This document shows positions 34,792 through 42,868 of a stretch of 64,000 nt of DNA, piece by piece; within the stretch, counting starts at the first letter, position 1, and every line of letters begins with the position of its first letter. The notes under the pieces were generated by a model. It was not told where the DNA came from, searched no databases, and was given only the letters and a program-made list of their open reading frames with translations. The stretch lies in NCBI GenBank assembly GCA_019636335.1, contig JAHBXR010000017.1, positions 62,001 to 126,000 on the forward strand, given 5' to 3'. A program made the position numbers and the translations under genes. Source of the stretch: Pirellulales bacterium (lineage in GTDB: Bacteria > Planctomycetota > Planctomycetia > Pirellulales > JAEUIK01).

Positions 34792-36297
34792 ATGCTCGAA
34801 TTGACCCAGTGGCAGCGCACACTCTCGCTGCCCCAACGTCCCTGGCTGATGCTCGGCAAGGGCCCCTCGTTCTCGATGCGTAAGGACTTCGACCTTACGC
34901 AATACAACCTGATCTCATTGAACCACGTGGTGCGTGCTCAACGCGTCGACGTGGCCCATATCATCGACATTGACGTCGTCGAGTCGTGCGCCGAGCACCT
35001 GGTGCGCAACGCCGGGTACCTCGTCATGCCGCGCCGTCCGCACGTGCATTGCGATCCGGGCCCGAAGCTGCTCGAAGACTACTTCGACGAGTTGCCCGTG
35101 CTGCGCCAGCTCGCGGCCGAGAACCGCCTGGTCTGGTACAACCTGTCGAGTTCCACGCCGGTGGGCGAATCGCCCGTGATCGGCGCGAAATGGTTCAGCG
35201 CCGAAGCCGCGCTGAATATTCTCTCCTTGCTCGGCGCCAAGAAGATTCGCTCGTTGGGCATCGACGGCGGCCGTGGCTATAGCCCCGAGTTCGCCGATCT
35301 CGAACGGCAGACGATGCTCGCCAACGGGCACGAGACGTTCAACAACCAGTTCGACGAGATGGAGACGATCTGCCGCCGCGCGGGCATCGACTACGCTCCG
35401 CTGGTCGAGCCGATGCGCGTCTTCGTCGGCACCGACGAGTCGCAACGGGTCGCCACGCGCGTGCTCGAGCACTCGATTCGCAAGCACACTTCGGCGCCGG
35501 TCAATTACCACCCGATGTTCCACTTGCCGATCCCCACGCCGAAGGATCCGGCGAATCGCCCGCGCACGGGCTTCTCCTTCTTCCGTTTTGCCATTCCCAA
35601 GCTGTGTGGCTATCGCGGCCGGGCGCTGTATGTCGACGCGGACATGCAGGTCTTCTCCGACCTGGCAGAGCTGTGGCGCATTCCCTTCGGCAAGCACAAG
35701 GTGATGTGTACGAACCAGCCGGAGACGCCGACGGCCTGGAAGGGGCCGAACACGTTCTTCCATCCCGGCCGGCAGATGAGCGTGATGCTGCTCGACTGCT
35801 CGCGGCTGGACTGGGATCCTGACAAGATCGTTGCCGACATGGACGCCGGCAAGTACGGCTACCGCGACTTGATGTTCGAGATGTGCGTGGTGAAGCCGGA
35901 CGAAATCTGCGACGACATTCCACCCGAATGGAACTGTCTCGAGTGGTACGAGGCCCAGCGGACGAAGCTGCTGCACTATACGGTGGTGCCGACGCAGCCG
36001 TGGAAGAACGACGAAAATCCGCTCGCGCCGGTCTGGATGCAAGGTTATCGCGAGGCGGTCGCGGCGGGCATCGTCGTGCCGGCCGAAGTGCGACAAGGCA
36101 TTGCCGCCGGCCACTTGAAGGCCTCGCTGGCCGACGCGTTGCCCCCGGACGCGCCGTCGAAGCCCGCTGCCCGCGGCTTTGCTGAGGTCCACCAGGCACA
36201 CGCGATGCGTCCGACGGAACGGTTGTGGGCATCTCCCTTGGGTCGTGCCGCCAAGCGTCCGCTACGGTTTCTCAAGCGCACGTTGCTCGGTTCATAA
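34792..36297 (+). CDS. Two-domain putative glycosyltransferase (DUF115/GT42-like + GT8-like)
   Basis: A 501-residue protein. The N-terminal ~190 residues (WLMLGKGPSFSMRKDF, YNLISLNHVVR, KKIRSLGIDGGRGYSPEF) resemble the Rossmann-type domain of DUF115 and GT42 sialyltransferase-like proteins. Residues about 205-400 look like a GT8-type GT-A domain: RVFVGTDESQRVATRVLEHSI, FSFFRFAIPKLCGYRGRALYVDADMQVF with the DXD metal site in YVDADMQ, and LLHYTVVPTQPWKND. Two catalytic units in one chain would add two sugars in sequence. ATG 34792 is set by GGAGG at 34778-34782. The N-terminal assignment is tentative; the GT8-like DXD is clearer. Confidence 0.7.
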   Translation: MLELTQWQRTLSLPQRPWLMLGKGPSFSMRKDFDLTQYNLISLNHVVRAQRVDVAHIIDIDVVESCAEHLVRNAGYLVMPRRPHVHCDPGPKLLEDYFDELPVLRQLAAENRLVWYNLSSSTPVGESPVIGAKWFSAEAALNILSLLGAKKIRSLGIDGGRGYSPEFADLERQTMLANGHETFNNQFDEMETICRRAGIDYAPLVEPMRVFVGTDESQRVATRVLEHSIRKHTSAPVNYHPMFHLPIPTPKDPANRPRTGFSFFRFAIPKLCGYRGRALYVDADMQVFSDLAELWRIPFGKHKVMCTNQPETPTAWKGPNTFFHPGRQMSVMLLDCSRLDWDPDKIVADMDAGKYGYRDLMFEMCVVKPDEICDDIPPEWNCLEWYEAQRTKLLHYTVVPTQPWKNDENPLAPVWMQGYREAVAAGIVVPAEVRQGIAAGHLKASLADALPPDAPSKPAARGFAEVHQAHAMRPTERLWASPLGRAAKRPLRFLKRTLLGS

Positions 36298-36303
36298 CTC
36301 GCT

Positions 36304-36353
36304 GGTCGGTCGATTCCGCAGCGGGCGTCGCTTCGCGGCGGAATCGACCGACC
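36304..36353. terminator. Large intergenic hairpin, possible terminator or processing site
   Basis: A perfect 16-bp stem, GGTCGGTCGATTCCGC (36304-36319) and GCGGAATCGACCGACC (36338-36353), with an 18-base GC-rich loop. It begins seven bases after the glycosyltransferase stop. No T-run follows on either strand, so it may be a Rho-dependent, processing or REP-type structure. It splits the glycan operon into two parts. Confidence 0.5.
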
Positions 36354-36405
36354 GCGATTCATTTCGATTCATGCTTCGCACATCACTAGCACGAGAGGGC
36401 TCGTC

Positions 36406-37152
36406 ATGATCAAGCTGTCGGACCGCGATCTTCAAGACTTCCAGGAAGCGGTCGACTGGAAGACCGGTATGTGCCTGCCCGACGGCCGCGTGCTGGGGGT
36501 GGAAGGCAAGCGTGGCAAGGTCTCGAAGGGGAACGACTCGCGGGTCGCGCTCGTCAAGGAGATGATCGATCCCGCGCACGGCACCGTGCTCGAGGTCGGC
36601 TGTTGCGAGGGCATCCATACGTTGCAGTTGGCGGCGGTTGCCAGGCACGTCACCGCGCTCGACGTGCGTCCGAAGAACATCGTCTGCACGCTGACGCGTT
36701 TGTTCGTCCACGACATCAAGAACGTGACGGTGAAGCTGGCGGACGCGCGTTTCCTCGATGCGAAGGAAGGGCACTTCGACGTCCTGTTCCACGTGGGCGT
36801 GCTCTATCACCTGATGGACCCGGTCGAGCACTTGTTCGCCATTCGCGATCTGGCCGATAGCCTGGTGCTCGATACGCACGTCACGCACGCCGACACGGCG
36901 TTTCCGCGCGACGATATTCAGTACAACGGCAAGTCGTACCGCGCGCACCTGTATCGCGAAGGCGGCTGGTCCGATGTTTTTTCGGGGGTCGAGCCCGCCT
37001 CGCGCTGGTTGGATCAAGACGCGCTCGTCCAGGTGCTGCGCGACGCCGGGTATGCCACGGTCGAAGTGGTGCAGGAGCGTGCCGAGCGCAACGGACCGCG
37101 CGTCTGCATCGTGGCCCATCGCCAGGCGAAAGCGGCGCGCCACGCGGCCTGA
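36406..37152 (+). CDS. Class I SAM-dependent methyltransferase
   Basis: A 248-residue methyltransferase with the SAM-binding motif I TVLEVGCCEGIHTLQLA (about 60-76), acidic motif II HVTALDVRP, and motif IV HFDVLFHVGVLYHLMDP (about 127-143). The FHVGVLYHL form is shared with methyltransferases of DUF1698/CmoB-like type. There is no transmembrane segment. Its place between glycosyltransferases suggests methylation of a sugar residue, perhaps as the chain cap read by the Wzt domain. The acceptor is unknown. Confidence 0.85.
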   Translation: MIKLSDRDLQDFQEAVDWKTGMCLPDGRVLGVEGKRGKVSKGNDSRVALVKEMIDPAHGTVLEVGCCEGIHTLQLAAVARHVTALDVRPKNIVCTLTRLFVHDIKNVTVKLADARFLDAKEGHFDVLFHVGVLYHLMDPVEHLFAIRDLADSLVLDTHVTHADTAFPRDDIQYNGKSYRAHLYREGGWSDVFSGVEPASRWLDQDALVQVLRDAGYATVEVVQERAERNGPRVCIVAHRQAKAARHAA

Positions 37153-37207
37153 TTGCCGTCCTGCGGCCCACGGCCTTTCGCTCGATTCACGCTCAGGAGT
37201 TCGATGC

Positions 37208-38089
37208 ATGATTAGCCAGCCCACGCCGAACGTAGCCCTCAAGGACAACAGCCCGGCGGAGACCATCTCGCGCTTGGAGTGGACGGTTCGCGATCAGAAT
37301 GCGCGGTTGCACGATCGCAAGATGCGCATTCGCGAGCTCGAGGGGAAGCTGCGCCAGGAGCCCCAACGCGAGATTCAACAGCTCACGTCGATCGTCGATA
37401 AGCTGCTGAAGCGGCATTACCATCAGATGCCGTTGCCTCCCGAGGAACTTCGACTGCACGTGGGCACGCGTACGACCGCCGCCAACTTCTGGGCGCAGGG
37501 GCTCTCCTCTTCGACTCGCGTTTGCGATATTTTCGGCGCGGAGCCTGCGGGTCCCGTGCTCGATTGGGGCTGCGGCTGCGGTCGCACGTTGCGTTGGTTG
37601 CTGAACAGCCCGGCTTGGCGCGAACACTACCGTGGCTGCGACGTCGACGCCGCTGCCATCAAGTGGCTGCGCGAGAACACGCCATGCCCGCTGGAGGTCT
37701 GCGGCGATCATCCCCCGCTACCCTACCCCGACGCGACGTTCACGGGCCTGTTTGCCTTCAGCGTGCTGACGCACATTCCGCCGAAGTTGCACCGTGCCTG
37801 GTATGCGGAGATCCGCCGCGTGCTGCGTCCGGGCGGCAAGGCCCTGCTCACCGTGCAGGGGAGCGACATTCTGAAGAACCCGTCGAACTACAGCGTCCCC
37901 CTCGACATGGTCGAGGCCTTCGGCAAATCGGGCCAGGCCTACATCCACCACGAAGGTCACTACAAGGATGCCGCGCTCGTGAATGAAGAGTTCACCCGCC
38001 AGCAACTCGAAGGCTTGTTGACGGTCGAGTCGTACAAGGTCGGCGGCTATCAGAACATGGATCAGTTCATCGTGCGCCGCGACGACTAA
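37208..38089 (+). CDS. Class I methyltransferase with N-terminal coiled coil
   Basis: A 293-residue protein. Residues about 17-72 form a charged coiled coil (ISRLEWTVRDQNARLHDRKM, RIRELEGKLRQE) and the rest is a SAM methyltransferase with motif I PVLDWGCGCGRTLRWLL (about 118-134), DVDAAAIKWL, and FSVLTHIPPKLHRAWYAEIRRVLRPGG. Coiled-coil N-termini in glycan-modifying methyltransferases, such as WbdD, set polymer length by acting as a molecular ruler. That role here is inference. ATG 37208 has AGGAG (37195-37199) at ideal spacing. Confidence 0.83.
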   Translation: MISQPTPNVALKDNSPAETISRLEWTVRDQNARLHDRKMRIRELEGKLRQEPQREIQQLTSIVDKLLKRHYHQMPLPPEELRLHVGTRTTAANFWAQGLSSSTRVCDIFGAEPAGPVLDWGCGCGRTLRWLLNSPAWREHYRGCDVDAAAIKWLRENTPCPLEVCGDHPPLPYPDATFTGLFAFSVLTHIPPKLHRAWYAEIRRVLRPGGKALLTVQGSDILKNPSNYSVPLDMVEAFGKSGQAYIHHEGHYKDAALVNEEFTRQQLEGLLTVESYKVGGYQNMDQFIVRRDD

Positions 38090-38105
38090 ATCGCGGCGTG
38101 CGGGC

Positions 38106-40064
38106 ATGCGGCAAGACAGACCGGCCCTCCCCATCATTGATCCGCGATCACGGTTCCGAGGCAGTACGGCGAACATGGCGGCTCCGACACAAAACTCAGA
38201 TAGTCAGCCCGTCGGTGCGGTGCCCGTGTCGGACGAAATCTGGCCCCTGGCCGTAGCGCGGCAGGGTTGGCGTTCGTGTCGCGTGCTGGCGATCCGCACG
38301 CGCGAGACCCTTTCGCGGATGCGGTGGGCGGCGCGGGCGAAGATCTCGAGCAGGCCCAAGAACGTGTTGGGCTGTTTGCATCCGACGACGCGCGTGCCGC
38401 GGTTGACGCTCTCGGCCAACGAACGGCGCGAGTTGCAAGCCCGGCTCGCGGCACTCGAGCACCGGCCCCGCTTCTCGGTACTCTCCGTGGTGCGGCCCGG
38501 GGCAGAGAAGTATCTTGCCACGACCTACAATTCGCTCCGCGACCAGGTTTATCTCGACTGGGAACTGCTGGTCGTAACGCCCCCCCCGGTGACCGCCACG
38601 CCGGAGCTTCGCCTCGACCTGGAAGTCTCGCAAGATCCCCGGTTACGCTTGCTGCGCACGACCAGCGCGGACGTCGCCGCGCAGACGCTGAGCACGGCGG
38701 TCGATTCGGCCACGGGCGAAATGATCGGCTTTGTCGAATCCGGTGATGCGCTGTCGCCCGAGACCATGCTCGTCTGCGCGGAGCATCTGGCCCGACATCC
38801 GGAGGCCGATTTTCTCTATTCGGACGAGGATCTGCTCGATCACAAAGATTACCGCAACGATCCGTTCCACAAACCCGACTGGTCGCCCGAGCTGTTGCTG
38901 TGCCAGCATTATACGGGACAGTTCAGCGTCTATCGCCGGTCGTTGCTGGATCGGATCGGCGGATTGCGGCCGCAGCTTCCCGGCGCGCTGTTCCACGACC
39001 TGGCCCTGCGCGCGAGTGAACAGGCGCGAGAAGTCATCCACATTCCGCGGGTTTTGTATCACCGCCGTGCCCGCACCGGGGCGCCGGGCAGCAACTCGCC
39101 GCTGGTGGCGACGGGGCCCGATGCGCTGACGGCGATCGGCGATGCCCTGCTGCGCCGCGATCTCGAAGGCGAGATCAAGGCCACGCGCACGGCCGGCGTG
39201 TTTGGCGTGCGATTGTATCCGCGGCAGGAGCCGCGTATCTCGATCATCATTCCGACGCGCGACCGCGCCGCACTGCTGCATGCTTGCGTGCAGAGCGTGT
39301 TGCGTCTGACCGACTATGCGAACTATGAGATCGTGATCGTCAACAACGACAGCGTCGAGCCCCGGACGCACGCCTTGTTTCGATCCTGGTCGCGCGACGG
39401 ACGAATTCGCGTGATCGATTCGCCCGGCCCGTTCAACTACTCGCGGCTGAACAACCTGGCAGTGGACGCGTGCCGCTCGCCGCTGGTGCTGTTGTTGAAC
39501 AACGACACGAAGGTGATCGCCAGCGAGTGGCTTTCGGTGATGGCCGGCTACTGCCAGCTCGACGGCGTGGGCGCCGTCGGCGCGAAGCTCTACTTCTCCG
39601 ACGATACGATTCAGCACGCGGGCGTGATCCTCCGCGGCGGCGGCAAGGGTTCCAAGCCGGCCATGTCGAGTCACAAGTTCTTTCCACGCCACGATGGTGG
39701 CTACTTCGGTTACCTCCATACGACGCGCAACTTGAGCGTCGTGACGGGCGCTTGTCTGCTGACCCACCGCGACGTGTACCAGCAGGTGGGCGGACTCGAT
39801 GAGCAGTTGGCCGTGGCCTACAACGACGTCGACTATTGCCTCAAGCTGCGGCAGGCCGGTTACCGAATCGTGTGGACAGCCGAAGCCGAGCTCTATCACT
39901 ACGAGTCGGCGTCGCGCGCCAAAGACAAGGAAGGAGACGAGCGTTGGGAGCTCGAAAAACTGCGCATGCAGGATAAATGGGGAACGGCGCTCTGCGACGA
40001 CCCCTACTACAATCCCAACCTCTCGCTGAATCACACGAATTTCATGCTGCGCCGCATCGCCTAG
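38106..40064 (+). CDS. GT2-family glycosyltransferase, tandem paralogue 1
   Basis: A 652-residue protein with two GT-A-like halves. The first (about 110-330) holds FSVLSVVRPGAEKYLATTYNSL, DXD-like FLYSDEDLLDHKD and FHKPDWSPELLL. The second (about 375-620) holds RISIIIPTRDRAALLHACVQSVL, LLLNNDTKVI, GAVGAKLYFSDDTIQHAGVI, TGACLLTHRD, and YNDVDYCLKLRQAGYRIVWTAEAELYHYES. This two-GT2-module layout is typical of enzymes building rhamnose-rich O-chains. An internal ATG at 38175 is an alternative start; neither has a strong Shine-Dalgarno. A C8 run lies at 38580-38587. It shows clear similarity to the next gene. Confidence 0.88.
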   Translation: MRQDRPALPIIDPRSRFRGSTANMAAPTQNSDSQPVGAVPVSDEIWPLAVARQGWRSCRVLAIRTRETLSRMRWAARAKISSRPKNVLGCLHPTTRVPRLTLSANERRELQARLAALEHRPRFSVLSVVRPGAEKYLATTYNSLRDQVYLDWELLVVTPPPVTATPELRLDLEVSQDPRLRLLRTTSADVAAQTLSTAVDSATGEMIGFVESGDALSPETMLVCAEHLARHPEADFLYSDEDLLDHKDYRNDPFHKPDWSPELLLCQHYTGQFSVYRRSLLDRIGGLRPQLPGALFHDLALRASEQAREVIHIPRVLYHRRARTGAPGSNSPLVATGPDALTAIGDALLRRDLEGEIKATRTAGVFGVRLYPRQEPRISIIIPTRDRAALLHACVQSVLRLTDYANYEIVIVNNDSVEPRTHALFRSWSRDGRIRVIDSPGPFNYSRLNNLAVDACRSPLVLLLNNDTKVIASEWLSVMAGYCQLDGVGAVGAKLYFSDDTIQHAGVILRGGGKGSKPAMSSHKFFPRHDGGYFGYLHTTRNLSVVTGACLLTHRDVYQQVGGLDEQLAVAYNDVDYCLKLRQAGYRIVWTAEAELYHYESASRAKDKEGDERWELEKLRMQDKWGTALCDDPYYNPNLSLNHTNFMLRRIA

Positions 40065-40075
40065 AGGAGACGCCT

Positions 40076-41884
40076 GTGAATCGTGCACGAACGAGCACAC
40101 CCGCGGGCCCGTCGACCGGCGGCAGGATCTGGCGGCAGGGTCAGACGTTGCTCAAGCTGTGGCGTCCCGCTCCGGCGCAGCTTGCTCCCGTCCCGCCTGC
40201 GAACTGGTTGCCGCCGACGGCCGGCGAACGACAGTCGCTGGCCGAACGCTGCCGCGCGCTCACCGCGGCGCCGCGCGTGCTGTGCCTGATCTTGGCCGAC
40301 GATGCCCCGGCGTCCGAAGTCTCGCGCACGGTGCGTTCGCTGACGGCGGTGATCTACTCGAACTGGAGCGCCATCGTCGTGGGGCGCGACAGCACGACGA
40401 TGACGATGACTCCGCTCCCCGGCAGGCTCTCGGTGGTCGAATCGTATACCTTGCACAAGTCCGATGGCGCGGCCGAGGTGAACGCCCTGGTGGCACGCCA
40501 TGATGCCGAGTACGTGCTGTTCGTCGAGGCGGGGGATTGCCTGGCTCCCGAGACGCTGGTCGCATTTGCCGAGCACGTCGAAGAGAACCACAAGGCAGAC
40601 CTCGTCTACGGCGACGAAGATCAACTCGATGCGGCCGGGGTGTTGAGCCACCCGTTTCACAAACCCGACTGGTCACCGGCACTGCTGCTGAGCCAGCCCT
40701 ACACGGTGTACCCCGCGTTCTACCGCCGACCATTGCTCGTCGAGGCGGGAGGACTGCGCGAGGGCTGGGGGCATGCTCGCTTGTACGATCTCGCCTTGCG
40801 CTACACGGAAGTGGCCGAGACGATCTCGCACCTGCCCTCGGTGCTTTACCACCGTCGCGCGGAATCGCACTATGTCCCCGACGTGTCGGGCGACCGTCCG
40901 CGACGCTCGGTGTGGGGGGCGGCCTGGCTGGCGACGCGCCGCGGGGCAAGTGCCCGGCGTCGCGCGGTCGAAGCGGCTCTCGAACGGCGTCGTGTCGTGG
41001 CCCGGGTCACGTTCGGACGCAGCGCCCACACGCAAGTGGTCTCGCCCGTGCCGCAACGTCTGGAGCGAGTCTCGATCATCATGCCCACGCGCGATGGGGG
41101 AGACCATCTCAAGGTTGCCGTCGAGAGTGTGTTGCGCCGCACGACCTATCCCAACTACGAATTGGTACTCGTCGACAATGGCAGCACGGAACCAGCCACG
41201 CGTCAGATGTTGCAGCAGTTCGCCGCGCACGATCGCATGCGCGTGCTCCACGATCCACAGCCGTACAATTTTTCGGCGATCAATAATGCGGCCATTCGAC
41301 AGACGAGCTCGCATTACATCCTGCTGCTGAACGACGACACCCAGGTGATTTCGCCGGGCTGGCTGACCGATATGGTCGGTTGGCTCGAGCAGCCTGGCGT
41401 GGGCGCCGTGGGAGCGAAGCTGCTCTACACGGACGGCACGATTCAGCACGCCGGAGTCGCGCTCGGCATCGGTGGGATCGCCTCGCATCCGCACAAGCGG
41501 TTCTCGCGCCGCGATGTCGGCTACCACGGCCTGCTCACCTCGGTGCGCGAGTGCAGTGCCGTTACCGGCGCCTGCCTGCTGACGCGCCGCGATTTGTTCT
41601 GGCAAGTCGGTGGTTTGGAAGAATCGCTGCCCCGCGCCTACAACGACGTCGACTTCTGCCTGCGGCTGGGCGAACGCGGGCACCGCATCGTCTTCACGCC
41701 GACGGCCGAGCTGTATCACCACGAGTCGGTCAGTCGCGGGCGCGATACCCGCGACGACCTCCAATTCCAGCAGGCGATTGCCTGGATGCAACGGCGTTGG
41801 GGACGGCTGCTTGCGGAAGATCCCTACTATCATCCGCAGCTTTCGCTCCGCTCGACGAATTTCGCCCTGCGGCAGGCAGCCTAG
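40076..41884 (+). CDS. GT2-family glycosyltransferase, tandem paralogue 2
   Basis: A 602-residue protein with the same plan as the preceding enzyme: first module with VYGDEDQLDAAG and SHPFHKPDWSPALLLSQPYT, second module with VSIIMPTRDGGDHLKVAVESVL, LLLNDDTQVISPGW, GAVGAKLLYTDGTIQHAGVALG, TGACLLTRRDLFWQVGGL and YNDVDFCLRLGERGHRIVFTP. GTG 40076 is chosen because AGAGGAG (40063-40069) lies six bases upstream, starting within the stop of the previous gene, so the genes are coupled. Divergence between the two suggests duplication followed by a change in sugar or linkage specificity. Confidence 0.88.
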   Translation: MNRARTSTPAGPSTGGRIWRQGQTLLKLWRPAPAQLAPVPPANWLPPTAGERQSLAERCRALTAAPRVLCLILADDAPASEVSRTVRSLTAVIYSNWSAIVVGRDSTTMTMTPLPGRLSVVESYTLHKSDGAAEVNALVARHDAEYVLFVEAGDCLAPETLVAFAEHVEENHKADLVYGDEDQLDAAGVLSHPFHKPDWSPALLLSQPYTVYPAFYRRPLLVEAGGLREGWGHARLYDLALRYTEVAETISHLPSVLYHRRAESHYVPDVSGDRPRRSVWGAAWLATRRGASARRRAVEAALERRRVVARVTFGRSAHTQVVSPVPQRLERVSIIMPTRDGGDHLKVAVESVLRRTTYPNYELVLVDNGSTEPATRQMLQQFAAHDRMRVLHDPQPYNFSAINNAAIRQTSSHYILLLNDDTQVISPGWLTDMVGWLEQPGVGAVGAKLLYTDGTIQHAGVALGIGGIASHPHKRFSRRDVGYHGLLTSVRECSAVTGACLLTRRDLFWQVGGLEESLPRAYNDVDFCLRLGERGHRIVFTPTAELYHHESVSRGRDTRDDLQFQQAIAWMQRRWGRLLAEDPYYHPQLSLRSTNFALRQAA

Positions 41885-41938
41885 CGGAAACCCACTCCCC
41901 TGGAATCACTCCTGTTCGAGTTGAACGAGGTACTGGTC

Positions 41939-42844
41939 GTGAACGTCTGGCAACGACTTCGAGCCAAGCTGAACTCGACCTGGAGCACCGGTCGGCGCAT
42001 CGGGCATGCCGTGCAGCACTTCGTCGGCGAAGGGGAAGACGTCAAGATCGAAGGCCCTGTCGGGGTCATCGTTTCGCACTACGACGCGCGCCCCATCGAG
42101 CCGCTGGTGCAGTTGCTCGATGGCCTGGCCGAGACGCCCGCGGGATTTCCCTATGAAGTGCGGGTCGTCATCAACCACGAGACGTGGCGCCCCTGCGAAC
42201 TGCCCGAGCGCCATCGCCATTTGACGGTGGTCCATCGCGAGAATCGCGGCTTCAATATCGGCGCCTGGGAGCAAGGTTGGCGCCTCGATCCGCCGCGCGA
42301 CGCGTATCTGTTTTTGCAAGACGAGTGCATCGTCGCACGCGAGAACTGGCTGCTTCCTTTCGTCGAGAAAGCGTCGCAGTCCGACGTCGGGCTCGTCGGC
42401 GAACGTATCCCGCCGACCTGGGATCTGTCTTGGTCGCATCTCGAATGGCAGTTCGGCAAGAAGATTCTGCCGGGGCACGAAGTAAGTGGTCGACAGGTCG
42501 ATCGGCTGACTTGTTATCGCGACTTCTGGCGACGCCAGGGGATTCCGCCGGCGCCGACCGGCGCGCACGTGCAATCGCTGGTGATGTTCGCGCGGCGCGA
42601 GGTCTTGGCCCGCATCGGAGGATTTCCGCTCGGACAAAATTACGGTGAAGCGATTGCGGCGGAAATCGGCGCGTCGTTTCTCGTGCGCGCCCTGGGATTG
42701 CGCCTGTGCGAGGTGGGAGAGACGGCCTTCACGTGCTTCAACCATCCCCAATGGTTGAGTCGTGCCGCCCAGCATCGCGATCCCGCCTGGCTCGAACGCA
42801 CAACACAGTTTCGTAACCGCAAGCTCGATCAGGAAGTGGCCTGA
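41939..42844 (+). CDS. Putative glycosyltransferase (short GT-A type)
   Basis: A 301-residue protein. The core reads VGVIVSHYDARPIEPLVQLL, HRHLTVVHRENRGFNIGAWE and DAYLFLQDECIVARENWLLP (about 115-135), in the order of a GT-A fold with the usual DXD replaced by QDE. Later segments include GLVGERIPPTW and MFARREVLARIGGFPLGQNYG, the common GT2 acceptor-side pattern. The weaker metal motif makes the call tentative. GTG 41939 is preferred to TTG 41921 because GAGG (41927-41930) lies eight bases upstream. It lies 54 bases after the preceding GT2 gene. Confidence 0.65.
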   Translation: MNVWQRLRAKLNSTWSTGRRIGHAVQHFVGEGEDVKIEGPVGVIVSHYDARPIEPLVQLLDGLAETPAGFPYEVRVVINHETWRPCELPERHRHLTVVHRENRGFNIGAWEQGWRLDPPRDAYLFLQDECIVARENWLLPFVEKASQSDVGLVGERIPPTWDLSWSHLEWQFGKKILPGHEVSGRQVDRLTCYRDFWRRQGIPPAPTGAHVQSLVMFARREVLARIGGFPLGQNYGEAIAAEIGASFLVRALGLRLCEVGETAFTCFNHPQWLSRAAQHRDPAWLERTTQFRNRKLDQEVA

Positions 42845-42868
42845 GGCCCAGCTTTCACGCGGTAGAGA

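Noticed and set aside
36974..37207. In-frame 5' extension of the coiled-coil methyltransferase
   Set aside because: It overlaps the preceding methyltransferase gene out of frame and has odd composition; ATG 37208 has a strong Shine-Dalgarno.
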